Below are positions 24,329 to 32,711 of a stretch of DNA of 64,000 nucleotides, one piece after another (position 1 is the first letter of the stretch; each line of letters opens with the position of its first letter). The position numbers were made by a program, and so were the translations under genes. Source of the DNA: an uncultured Oscillospiraceae bacterium (lineage in GTDB: Bacteria > Bacillota > Clostridia > Oscillospirales > Acutalibacteraceae); NCBI GenBank assembly GCA_900546265.1, contig URCA01000006.1, positions 1 to 64,000 on the forward strand, given 5' to 3'. The notes under the pieces were generated by a model that searched no databases, was not told where the DNA came from, and saw only the letters and a program-made list of their open reading frames with translations.

Positions 24329-24784
24329 TCAGGCGATTGCCTCATAGGTGGCCGTGAAGGTCAGCGTATCCGTGTATGTGCCCGCCAGAATCGCACTGTC
24401 ACGATCGGTAATCGTCAGATTAATAGCTTCCAGGGGATCCGTCTTCGCCGTGAACTTCCACACTTCCTTGCTCAGGGTATACGTGGCGCTGGATGTGTCG
24501 TTTTTCAGTTTGTGGCCGTTGGCGGAAGTCACCGCCACCTTGACTTCCTTGCCGTTCTCGATGGCGCACGCGGACAAGCCGATATCGCCGATTTTCTGAG
24601 CCCCATCCTTGGCTATATCCACGTTTACAGTACCGCTGGGAATCGATAGCGTGTAAGCGACGCCTTTCGACGCGTTCACTGTCAATTTGGTCGAGCCCGG
24701 CTCGCTGATCTCCTCGGCCGAGACAGCGAAAGAGAACAGAGCCGTAATCATGGTGAGAGCCGCCAGTATAGCCACCTTTTTCAT
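24329..24784 (-). CDS. Small secreted beta-sandwich protein
   Basis: A 151-residue exported protein. Residues 1-23 are a signal peptide (KKVAILAALTMITALFSFAV, cut near SAEE). The mature part is a single beta domain with AYTLSIPSGTVNVDI at its start and LAGTYTDTLTFTATYE at its end. The last motif recurs as LAGVYSDTVTFTVSYD at the end of the protein at 25648, so the two share a C-terminal domain type. Such IPS...AGTYxxTxTFTVxY proteins are common on clostridial surfaces and look like subunits or adhesin modules; from memory no activity is known. ATG start at 24784 after GAAAGGA. Member of the five-gene surface operon. Confidence 0.75.
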   Translation of the reverse strand: MKKVAILAALTMITALFSFAVSAEEISEPGSTKLTVNASKGVAYTLSIPSGTVNVDIAKDGAQKIGDIGLSACAIENGKEVKVAVTSANGHKLKNDTSSATYTLSKEVWKFTAKTDPLEAINLTITDRDSAILAGTYTDTLTFTATYEAIA

Positions 24785-24874
24785 GGTAATCTTCCTTTCG
24801 TTTGTATCTGAAATTTTTCAGGAAACAAATGTCGTAAAGTATGAGAACGGCTGTGTTTGTCAGGAAAAATAATC

Positions 24875-25639
24875 TTATGCCACGATAAGTTCAACCTGAA
24901 TGTCCGCCCCGTTGAGGGGCGCCAGTGATTCCAGATGGAAGCACTCGTATTTTATCGTGGCGGCGTAGGTGCCTTTGGGGAGAATTTTTTCTAAACCGGC
25001 TTCGTAGATGGCTTTGCCCGGCGCCAGCATCTTGGAGGCATACAGCTCCCGGTCGTCCACCAGAATGTGGATGACAAAATAGCAGGGATTACCCTCGGGA
25101 TTCATCAGGGCGACGCTCAGCTTTCCCGTTTTGGCATCCGCCGTAATACTCTTGTAGCCGGGAATCTGGGTGGAGGCGGCGTTCGGATTTCCTTTATTGT
25201 CGGGCTTCTCCCCCACATAGTCCTCCGCGTCCTTATCCAAATCTGCGGAGGCGATCGAAACGGAGCTTGCCGGCGCGGCAGAAAAACTCTCCAGGACGGT
25301 ACGCAGAGCGGACCAGGAAAAACAGATCCCAAGCACTGCCGCGCAAAGGACCGCCGTAAAGGCAAGACGCGTGGGCCACACTCTTCGTATGAGTGCCACA
25401 TATACTCCCTGCCCACACCGCCAATACCCTTTTTCCGCGTATAGCAGCCGTTTATGACGGCGATACGGCTGTATCCGCTCATCAGGAAGCCGGATTTCTC
25501 CCAGAATTTTATAGCTGCCCTGGGGGTGAAAGGCTTTGAGCTGTGCCCTGGTGAAGCAGCGGATGGTTTTCCCTCCCACGCGAAGTTTTCCGGCATGGTT
25601 TTCCGCACTTGTTTCAAGGGATACGCGTATGTCCATCAT
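24875..25639 (-). CDS. Single-pass membrane protein with extracellular beta domain
   Basis: A 254-residue protein. Residues about 1-85 are cytoplasmic and basic, with RVGGKTIRCFTRAQLKAFHP and YRRHKRLLYAEKGYW. One membrane helix follows (LAFTAVLCAAVLGICFSWSA). A polar linker (SADLDKDAEDYVGEKP) leads to an outside domain with TQIPGYKSITADAKTGKLSV, NPEGNPCYFVIHILVDD, ASKMLAPGKAIYEAGLEKIL and GTYAATIKYECF. The outer domain is a type seen beside secreted adhesin-like proteins in Firmicutes, and the short cytoplasmic part may sense or anchor. Start at the ATG at 25639 or 25636 after AAGGAG. It lies 8 bases behind the GLUG-fusion gene. The function is not known. Confidence 0.7.
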   Translation of the reverse strand: MMDIRVSLETSAENHAGKLRVGGKTIRCFTRAQLKAFHPQGSYKILGEIRLPDERIQPYRRHKRLLYAEKGYWRCGQGVYVALIRRVWPTRLAFTAVLCAAVLGICFSWSALRTVLESFSAAPASSVSIASADLDKDAEDYVGEKPDNKGNPNAASTQIPGYKSITADAKTGKLSVALMNPEGNPCYFVIHILVDDRELYASKMLAPGKAIYEAGLEKILPKGTYAATIKYECFHLESLAPLNGADIQVELIVA

Positions 25640-25647
25640 GCGCTCCT

Positions 25648-26988
25648 TTATGTTAATCCGGAGTCATAGCTGACGGTAAACGTAACGGTATCGCTGTAGA
25701 CACCCGCCAGCGAGGCGTTGTCCCAATCCCGCTGCGTAATGGAAATGAAGAGCGGCTGCGTCTTGTTCTGGTCGCCGACAACAAAATCGACGGAGGTGAA
25801 CGGCTGCCGGTTATCACCCAACAACGCGTATGGGATCGTATCCCTTCCGTTGCCGTGTGTCAGGGCCGCCTTATGGGTCGCCGAAACGGTCAGGATACCG
25901 GTTTTCTCCAGTTGCAGCCGCATACAGACAATAGGGGCCAGCGGCTTCTCCCCCGGCTGGGTAATCGTCTCTAGAGAGGACGGGATGGAAACGATGTAAT
26001 CCACGAGTATTTCCGGCGTGTCGTCAAAGAGCGGGAATGCCAGCAGCTGCGGCGTACCGCCTTCCACCGTCCTCCATACCGTGTCGAAGTCAAATCCCGT
26101 CATGCTGGTCTTCGCCGCGTCGCCTATCATATGTCCCGGTTCCAGCTCGGTCACACCGGTCTGCCCCTGCGTTGCATAGACATTCTCCAGTACCATCTTT
26201 GCGCTGACGTTTCCCAAGGCCGAATCGCGGTTTTCACCGTATACGTAGCATCGGCGAATAACGGTGTTATTCGTATCCGCCAAACCCCACAGAGAACCGA
26301 CCAGGCCGCCTTTCTTCCCTGTCGCTGTCAGCGAACCGGTAAAGAAGCTGTCTTCCATACACACCGGCCGCGGCGTAGCTCCCACGAGCCCGCCGACGTC
26401 TGCTCCCTGTATCTTTACACTGGAAGCAGCAAAACAGTTGCTGATTCGAGGAGGCGTCCCGTCCATATGCTCTATATAAGCCGCGATACTACCAACAAAC
26501 TTTGCTTTCAGATCAGCCTTTACAATTCCGACGTTTTTCACGACGGCGCCCGGCCCAATGAAGCAGAACAATCCCGCGCGGGTCGTGGTCGTGACGTCCG
26601 CGTCGATAAACAGTCCCTCTACCACATGCCCCTGCCCGTCCAATTGGCCACGAAAACTCACGTCGGACTGGACCCAGGGGGTCGCCGACTGTTTCCAATC
26701 CTCGGCAGAGGTATCATTGAGACGGATATCCTCCGTCAGGACGTAATACTTCCCAGCCGTTGCCGTGGCGTCCGTCTGTACCAGCAGGGCCAATTGTTCC
26801 CCTGTGGCGATTTGATACGGATCCTCTTGGGTTCCCTGGCCCCCGGCATATTCGGCGGCTGCCCCGCCCGACCACACAGTGCTCGCGGCGGCAACGAGTC
26901 GTCCCCGATGCCCCGCTGTAAACGGCAGGCACATGGCGACGACCAGCGTCAGGGACAGAACAGCTTTCCCGATGCGCTTTCTTTTCAT
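25648..26988 (-). CDS. GLUG-repeat surface protein fused to a small beta domain
   Basis: A 446-residue protein from the ATG at 26988 (AAAGGAG ahead). The signal peptide and the first GLUG half are almost identical to the protein at 20856, then at about residue 320 the sequence changes to a domain starting LVDYIVSIPSSLETITQPG and ending RDWDNASLAGVYSDTVTFTV followed by SYDSGLT. That tail is of the same type as the small secreted protein at 24329. So one gene is a half of the larger GLUG protein joined to a different end. It has no C-terminal anchor, so it is secreted or held by partners. It is the first gene of the five-gene surface operon. Likely role is surface binding, by inference. Confidence 0.82.
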   Translation of the reverse strand: MKRKRIGKAVLSLTLVVAMCLPFTAGHRGRLVAAASTVWSGGAAAEYAGGQGTQEDPYQIATGEQLALLVQTDATATAGKYYVLTEDIRLNDTSAEDWKQSATPWVQSDVSFRGQLDGQGHVVEGLFIDADVTTTTRAGLFCFIGPGAVVKNVGIVKADLKAKFVGSIAAYIEHMDGTPPRISNCFAASSVKIQGADVGGLVGATPRPVCMEDSFFTGSLTATGKKGGLVGSLWGLADTNNTVIRRCYVYGENRDSALGNVSAKMVLENVYATQGQTGVTELEPGHMIGDAAKTSMTGFDFDTVWRTVEGGTPQLLAFPLFDDTPEILVDYIVSIPSSLETITQPGEKPLAPIVCMRLQLEKTGILTVSATHKAALTHGNGRDTIPYALLGDNRQPFTSVDFVVGDQNKTQPLFISITQRDWDNASLAGVYSDTVTFTVSYDSGLT

Positions 26989-27005
26989 AGAGAGCTCTCC
27001 TTTTT
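26021..27005. repeat. Near-identical duplication, copy 2
   Basis: The partner of 22636-23620, in the same orientation, 3385 bases away. It covers the ribosome site, signal peptide and GLUG region of the 446-residue protein. Recombination between the copies would delete the genes between them and fuse the two proteins. Confidence 0.9.
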
Positions 27006-27021
27006 TGCAAAAAAGCACGGG

Positions 27022-28476
27022 TTATTTATATAACTTCTCCTGTTTCTCCAAAAAGCTGTTGATAGTCTTTACGTCGTTAGCCACCACATTTTTCAACGAA
27101 TCAATCTGCTGTGCCACCTGCGCGGGATCGGCTTTCACAATGTCGGTAAACTTCGCTTCTGTGGATCCCGTAATCTTAACCAGTCCCCGCAGGAGATAGT
27201 ACTCCTTTTGCGCCGCATTTTTGGAAGTCAGCTTGAAAAAGAAGTTGGATGCCTCTTTATTGATAAACGCCTCATCAGTGTTGTAATTGTTGACGTCTAG
27301 GTAATACCGCAGAAAGATACCGGCGGCCACAGGATTTTTAGCGCCCTTAATGATACCCCAGCCACGGAACAGACTGGCCGGCTTCGCTTTTGTGTTGGCA
27401 TCAAAGTCGGGCAAATAGGTAAAGCCGATATAATCGGGATTCATTTCCGCCCAATATCCCGTCTTTTTTAATCCAAACGCGTTTGTAACGCAAAGACCGG
27501 TTTTACCGTTCATGAAAGCATCGCGGTCCGTGGTTAATCCCTCTTTGTTACATTTGGCGGCAAACTGGTACACCTTTGTCAGCATGGGATTCTGGATATC
27601 GCTGACCATCCTTCCGTTACTGAGCTTGAAAAATCCCGTTCCAAACATGGCGGGAAGAATCCGAGGATCCATATATCCGCCTTTGTATTGGCTTCCCAGT
27701 TCGGAGACCTGCTTCATAACCGTGTACATCGCATCAAACGTCCAGACTCCCGCCTCGTAATACTCGGCAGGAGTACGGATATTGTTATCCTCCAACAGCT
27801 TTTTGTTAAAGAATACCATGTCCGTTTCCGACCAGATGTTGCCTACAGTATTGCACAAGTACGGCTTGCCTCCTAGGCTGGAAGCAGCAAAGGTGCTGGC
27901 GTCCCAAATAGGATCGCTCATATCGATTTGGGATACTTCCAACGGCTGCAGCACGGAGAACGATGCGGGAAACTCGTTGTTGTCGAAGCAGATGTCCGGC
28001 GCATCTTTTGCCGCAATCATGCTGGTAAGTGTCTGAATATAGTTAGTCTGCGCCACCATGTCCACCTGGACCTTAATACCGTATTTCTTCTCAAACGCCG
28101 TCACGACCGGACCGTCCTCGTTCGCCTGTGGGTCTTTCCAAGTAGCAAAGCGCACCGTGGTCCCGCGATATTTTTCAGGATCCACCTTCCCGGCAGGGGT
28201 ACTGCTGTTCCCACGTGTTGTAGAACTCGTCTTTTCACCACTTACCGTGGTTTTCACGGCGGAGTCCGCGCCGGAAGTGGTCTCTCCGCTGACATCTGAA
28301 GACACGCTGGCGCCAGATATACCGCTGGTTGTACCGCCGATCGTGACGCTCTCTCCCGTGCTCTGCGAACCGGATTGGCCGGGCCCATTCAACTGTTTGC
28401 CGCTGCATCCGGCGAGAATCGACAACGTTAAGGACACCGTCGATGCCAGAGTAATGATGCGATACTTTGCTTTCAT
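27022..28476 (-). CDS. Extracellular sugar-binding lipoprotein of importer 1
   Basis: A 484-residue ABC importer binding protein. The lipobox LAGC (residues about 21-24) follows a hydrophobic signal peptide, so it is lipid-anchored outside the membrane. A Ser/Thr/Gly-rich linker of about 60 residues comes next, then the bilobal binding fold: RGTTVRFATWKDPQANEDGP, FEKKYGIKVQVDMVAQTNYI, DICFDNNEFPASF, TDMVFFNKKLLEDNNIRTPA and RGWGIIKGAKNPVAAGIFLR. This is the family 1 type that binds oligosaccharides. It lies 35 bases behind the MalG-type permease, and both permeases precede it, forming importer 1. The open frame ends with a predicted helical tail. The ligand is unknown; no ATPase gene is found nearby, so a shared MsmX-type ATPase elsewhere is expected. 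Confidence 0.92.
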   Translation of the reverse strand: MKAKYRIITLASTVSLTLSILAGCSGKQLNGPGQSGSQSTGESVTIGGTTSGISGASVSSDVSGETTSGADSAVKTTVSGEKTSSTTRGNSSTPAGKVDPEKYRGTTVRFATWKDPQANEDGPVVTAFEKKYGIKVQVDMVAQTNYIQTLTSMIAAKDAPDICFDNNEFPASFSVLQPLEVSQIDMSDPIWDASTFAASSLGGKPYLCNTVGNIWSETDMVFFNKKLLEDNNIRTPAEYYEAGVWTFDAMYTVMKQVSELGSQYKGGYMDPRILPAMFGTGFFKLSNGRMVSDIQNPMLTKVYQFAAKCNKEGLTTDRDAFMNGKTGLCVTNAFGLKKTGYWAEMNPDYIGFTYLPDFDANTKAKPASLFRGWGIIKGAKNPVAAGIFLRYYLDVNNYNTDEAFINKEASNFFFKLTSKNAAQKEYYLLRGLVKITGSTEAKFTDIVKADPAQVAQQIDSLKNVVANDVKTINSFLEKQEKLYK

Positions 28477-28511
28477 TAAAAACTCCTCCTTGTCTATTTG
28501 CGTATATGTTT

Positions 28512-29510
28512 CTATCCTGTAATACCCACACGGTCTATGCTTTCGATAAACCAGCGCTGAACAACCATAAACACCAACAGCACCGGGATAATAAACATCA
28601 AACAGCCGGCCATCAGATAGGCCATGCCTTCCGGATTATCGGCCGTCAACCATATGCCACGGGTAGTCAGCATCTCGTTCAGGTTGGAAAGAGCGACAGC
28701 CAGCGGATAATCTCGTCTCATATACATAGATGCCAGAAAATAGTCGTTCCAATGCCAAATCAGGGAGAAAATCGTCACGGTCAGGATAACGACACCCGAG
28801 GACGGAACTGCTATAGAGACAAACGTGCGAATCGGACCGGCACCGTCAATCCATGCCGCCTCCTCCAGCTCAGATGGAAGTCCCTTAAAAAACTGAATAT
28901 AAATGTAAATCAATATGCCGGAACGCAGACCGACAGCAAATAGCGACGGCAAATAAAACGTCAGCTCGGTTCCCAGTAGGTTCGGTCGCAAATCGATGCC
29001 GGAGACGTCTTGAAACAGACCAAGTATTCCCAGTACATCCATCTTCGAAAAGTTAATCACCAGTGGAATTATAATCATGGGAGCAGGAACCATAATCGTC
29101 ACAAACAGCAACGCCATCAGAAGCTTGCGAATCTTAAAGCGAAAACGGGCAAAACCATAAGCGACAACCGCACAGGTAACAACTTCGATTAGTGCGCTGA
29201 CCACCTCAAGCCGGAGCGTCGCCAGCAGGGCGTTTCCGTAATCCATCACCTCGTATGTAAACCGGAAGTTCTCCAGCGTCACCGAGCTAGGCAGCCAAAT
29301 CCGCCCCGGATCTAGGAAAGCGTCTCGTGTACTGATGGAGGACACGATCATATAAAACAATGGATAAAGAATGATATAGCCAATTGCCAGCAGGATAAGT
29401 AGCCTAGCCACGCTGTAAAGGCCGTGCTTGAGCCGGGATACCCGGCGCACCGTCCGGTTCAGACTGTCCGAGCGGTTTGTCGGGCTGAGGATTTCCTCCA
29501 GACTTCTCAA
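28512..29510 (-). CDS. Sugar ABC importer permease, MalG/MsmG type (importer 1)
   Basis: A 332-residue integral membrane protein with six membrane helices; the first is LLILLAIGYIILYPLFYMIV. The EAA loop that contacts the ATPase is visible as LEEAAWIDGAGPIRTFVSIA followed by VPSSGV. The C-terminus (ESIDRVGITG) is of the MalG type. It should form the channel with the permease encoded just upstream. The start is a TTG at 29510 after AGGAGGGG, and it is 15 bases from the upstream gene. Operon of permease, permease and binding protein. Substrate not determined. Confidence 0.92.
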   Translation of the reverse strand: MRSLEEILSPTNRSDSLNRTVRRVSRLKHGLYSVARLLILLAIGYIILYPLFYMIVSSISTRDAFLDPGRIWLPSSVTLENFRFTYEVMDYGNALLATLRLEVVSALIEVVTCAVVAYGFARFRFKIRKLLMALLFVTIMVPAPMIIIPLVINFSKMDVLGILGLFQDVSGIDLRPNLLGTELTFYLPSLFAVGLRSGILIYIYIQFFKGLPSELEEAAWIDGAGPIRTFVSIAVPSSGVVILTVTIFSLIWHWNDYFLASMYMRRDYPLAVALSNLNEMLTTRGIWLTADNPEGMAYLMAGCLMFIIPVLLVFMVVQRWFIESIDRVGITG

Positions 29511-29525
29511 ACGATTCCCCTCCTT

Positions 29526-30434
29526 TCAATCCCAACGTTTTACCAGGAAGCAGTGATAAGCCCATACCAATATGCCCATTATGAAACCGACAATCATAAA
29601 ATACATCCAAAGCATCGCCGAGGTTTCATCATAGTTTCCACCCTGCATCTGCGTGTAGGCCCGGCTGACCAGCGTATTGTTCGCATCAGTAAACAGCTCA
29701 ATCATCGTAAAGATACCGACCAAAAGAGTCACTCTCGACAGCATGGGAAATGTAATAAACCAGAACTCCTCCCATTTGGAAGCGCCCTCAACCGTACTGG
29801 CTTCATACAGGGATTTCGGAATGGACTGCAGTCCCGCGATGAACAGTACAATCTGTATCCCGCTCTTCCAAATCAGGTCAAAGATGCTGTTGATAATATT
29901 TTTGGCAAACTCGGCGATCTGCGGCGGCAGATTCAGCCAGCCCATCACGTCTTCCACGCTGAACATATTGTCGGTTATGGACTCAGACATGGCAGTTGTC
30001 GTCATATCCCGGCTGGTCGTCATAAACAGCAAATTCATCACAACGCCCGTCGTGATGATCACCGGCAAAAAATACAGCACGCGGAAAAACAGCCGCCCGC
30101 GAAACCTCTGATTCAAAATCAGTGCCAGAATCAGGCTAACCACCAAGATGAGAGGCAGGGAATATACTAAGGTAGCGACCGAAGAAAGCAGACTGTCGGT
30201 ATACGTGGGATCCTCCATCACCAGCTTGAAGTAATGTCGAAAGCCGGTTAGCGAGGATTCCATGCCTTTATCGGTCAAAACAACCGTGGAGAACGAATAA
30301 ACCACGGATTGAAACAACGGAATAGCGAAGAACAGGACGAAGCCTATTATCCATGGAGAAACAAACAGCAGTCCATACCGACTTTTCAGGGATTCAATAC
30401 CCCGTATTTTTCGTTGCTTTACACGGTCTGTCAT
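29526..30434 (-). CDS. Sugar ABC importer permease, MalF/UgpA type (importer 1)
   Basis: A 302-residue permease with an N-terminal helix (GLLFVSPWIIGFVLFFAIPL) and five more predicted helices. The EAA motif reads LYEASTVEGASKWEEFWFIT followed by FPML, where the ATPase docks. An insert of about 60 residues in the middle (DMTTTAMSESITDNMF and following) is outside-facing and unusual in length. The start ATG at 30434 overlaps the stop of the DUF5696 gene as ATGA, so it is translationally coupled to it. Works with the MalG-type permease and binding protein downstream. Substrate not known. Confidence 0.92.
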   Translation of the reverse strand: MTDRVKQRKIRGIESLKSRYGLLFVSPWIIGFVLFFAIPLFQSVVYSFSTVVLTDKGMESSLTGFRHYFKLVMEDPTYTDSLLSSVATLVYSLPLILVVSLILALILNQRFRGRLFFRVLYFLPVIITTGVVMNLLFMTTSRDMTTTAMSESITDNMFSVEDVMGWLNLPPQIAEFAKNIINSIFDLIWKSGIQIVLFIAGLQSIPKSLYEASTVEGASKWEEFWFITFPMLSRVTLLVGIFTMIELFTDANNTLVSRAYTQMQGGNYDETSAMLWMYFMIVGFIMGILVWAYHCFLVKRWD

Positions 30435-32680
30435 GCCGCTGCCTCCCCTATCCGGTATTGTCCCGCTTCCACACGTCCCAGCGGTGTGTCCTGCGCCGTT
30501 TGACCGCGATTGACAACAACCGCCACGCCGTTTTCATAAACCGTCATACGGACTCTGTCCCCCAGTAGCGTATGAGACATTATCGCCACGCCATCGATAG
30601 ACTCGTAATAGGGCTTGAGCATGCGAGCCGTGTCGACGATGGCCGTTCTCCAATCCGCATAAACCCCACTGCATAGCGTCGGGGAAACCGCATCCAGCGC
30701 CGCAGCATCGTAGGTATCAAATAACGAGTAAGCGGGGCTGCATCCGCCTTCAACAGCAGCCAGCAGCATATCGTCAGGAGACGATGCTAGATTGACGGCG
30801 GCGGAGGACATCGGTATATAGCCCTTAAACACAATTTGATAAAAAGGAATATCGTCATCAAATATCTCGTGCTGCGTGGATCGCATCGGCGCGCGGAAAA
30901 TGTGATCGGCGCGCGAAGCAGCATAGGCGTTAGCCTCGGATACGGCAAGCTTCCGTCCGCTGCTATGTATAGTATCCATGAAAACCGCTATATCTGAGGA
31001 CATCCCCCCCCTGGAATGGGTTCTCCGGCTACCGTAATCGGAATAGGCGAGGCTGGACATCGTTCCAAGGCCGAATCCCTCCACCTCCCATTTCTTCGTC
31101 TTGCTAATCAGCTTTTGCGCGCTGCCGGCCAACTGCTCGCGCGCCAGCAGCACATAACGGGTATCTGCCGCCTTGTTTCGCAGCGCCACATGGTACATGG
31201 TCGGGTACACCGTCTGACCATTGGCCCCCTTGGCTGTGTCAAAGGTTTTCGACCAACCGTCGCCGGACGAGGAAAACCGTACCGTGTCAAAATCAAAGAA
31301 TAGAGGAATCGTGTTCTCCCGGCAGTAACTGGCCAGTTCGTTCATGATCTTGACTGACCCCAGCTTGTTATGCACGGTATAGCCGCCGGCAATTTTTCCG
31401 ATATTCAAGCCGCTCTCACCGAAACCGTCCAGCGACACCGCGGGTGCGGCGCCGGTTTCCTCATACAGCTCCCGGATAATCGTTTCCGCCTGCGCCAGCG
31501 TCGTCAGAGGTATCAACGTCTCATAGGGAACGCCGAGAAACGACTTCTTCGCCAGTATGCCGCCGTTTATGTACAGACTGAAAGCGCTGCTCCCGCGTTC
31601 CCTGCGCGTCAGCCCATCCGTCCGAATCAGGTACTCACGGTAGGTCTTGGCTATCCCCGTATAGTTGGCATCGCCGTCGTACAATGGATAAAATCCAACG
31701 GTCAGTTTGTCTTCGACACGTTCCTCCATATACTTGACGGACTGCTTGATCCTATTGGTATACAGCTTTGTTTGCAGATTGGCATAGCCTCTCACGCGAA
31801 AGGACGCATAAACCGTTGAGTACCGGAGCGAGGACGCGCCTGCTCTCGCCTCGATATACGCTGTATCGGCGCCGCTTTCGATAATCGCGCACATAGCCTG
31901 GTTTCCCGCTTTCGCGCCGTATACCGGCAACCGAACCTCCTCTTGTGTCGCGGGAAGATCGTTTCTCTCGACGATCGGATCGTCGCCGTACATTTCCTGG
32001 GAATACGACAGTCCCGACGAAGAAATCGTTTTGGGATATACCAGCGCCCCGGAGCCGGACGGCACAAATAAATACCCGTCCTTGCCAGTGTTGGCGACCG
32101 CGCAGAAAAACGGTGCGACCGCCACTTTGAACACTTTATTCCTGCCCTCCTGGATTTCTGTCGGATCGATCGTTATTTCCATGCCGCTTTCGCGCAGGCG
32201 ATATTCCACCGGAACGGCAAATTCCTCCTGGTCGAAAAAATACGTCACTTTCAGTCCGTCGGATAATGGAGAACAGGACACACGGCCGTTGCGCACAGCA
32301 CCATTATAGGAGTTGGACGTCACCAGATTTTGGGTGTCGGCCTCAATATAATCCACTAAAATAGCGGATTCGACCATGGGATGGTTCTTCACCGGCAAAC
32401 CGAACTCATCCAGCAATTGTTCCGAAGAGCCGGTCGGCGTTGGACTCCACCGGACATTACGGACAATATCCACCAAGGTTATCTGCTTGTTCTTATTGTC
32501 CCATTCCAAACGGAACCTGCTGTTTTCCACTACCGGGCCGTTTTCCTGTTCTGTCTCGTCTATCTGGGTGCCAAAGGCCGGATAGCTCACCGTCGCTCTT
32601 TGCGCACATCCGCTCAGGAGGCCTAGCAACACCACCATGGTAAGGACGGCTATCCGACTTATACGATTATGTTTTCTCAT
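30431..32680 (-). CDS. DUF5696 glycosidase-like lipoprotein
   Basis: A 749-residue exported lipoprotein: the signal peptide ends in the lipobox LLSGC (residues about 21-25). The N-terminal part is a beta-sandwich (FRLEWDNKNKQITLVDIVRN), the middle a TIM barrel-like fold with LTVGFYPLYDGDANYTGIAK, AAPAVSLDGFGESGLNIGKI, TIPLFFDFDTVRFSS and EVEGFGLGTMSSLAYSDYGS, and the C-terminal part a beta domain ending with VRMTVYENGVAVVVNRGQTA. DUF5696 proteins are widespread beside sugar ABC importers and Yip1-type proteins in Paenibacillus and relatives, but from memory have no proven activity; a glycosidase role on the outer face is an inference. It ends in an ATGA overlap with the importer permease, so it belongs to importer 1. 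Confidence 0.88.
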   Translation of the reverse strand: MRKHNRISRIAVLTMVVLLGLLSGCAQRATVSYPAFGTQIDETEQENGPVVENSRFRLEWDNKNKQITLVDIVRNVRWSPTPTGSSEQLLDEFGLPVKNHPMVESAILVDYIEADTQNLVTSNSYNGAVRNGRVSCSPLSDGLKVTYFFDQEEFAVPVEYRLRESGMEITIDPTEIQEGRNKVFKVAVAPFFCAVANTGKDGYLFVPSGSGALVYPKTISSSGLSYSQEMYGDDPIVERNDLPATQEEVRLPVYGAKAGNQAMCAIIESGADTAYIEARAGASSLRYSTVYASFRVRGYANLQTKLYTNRIKQSVKYMEERVEDKLTVGFYPLYDGDANYTGIAKTYREYLIRTDGLTRRERGSSAFSLYINGGILAKKSFLGVPYETLIPLTTLAQAETIIRELYEETGAAPAVSLDGFGESGLNIGKIAGGYTVHNKLGSVKIMNELASYCRENTIPLFFDFDTVRFSSSGDGWSKTFDTAKGANGQTVYPTMYHVALRNKAADTRYVLLAREQLAGSAQKLISKTKKWEVEGFGLGTMSSLAYSDYGSRRTHSRGGMSSDIAVFMDTIHSSGRKLAVSEANAYAASRADHIFRAPMRSTQHEIFDDDIPFYQIVFKGYIPMSSAAVNLASSPDDMLLAAVEGGCSPAYSLFDTYDAAALDAVSPTLCSGVYADWRTAIVDTARMLKPYYESIDGVAIMSHTLLGDRVRMTVYENGVAVVVNRGQTAQDTPLGRVEAGQYRIGEAAA

Positions 32681-32711
32681 TGATTTTCTCCACTGTGTTA
32701 TCGATTTCTCC

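Noticed and set aside
26131..27033. A 300-codon + strand frame matched by another at 23082-23645.
   Set aside because: Both are shadows of the duplicated GLUG sequence, so their similarity is only that of the DNA repeat.
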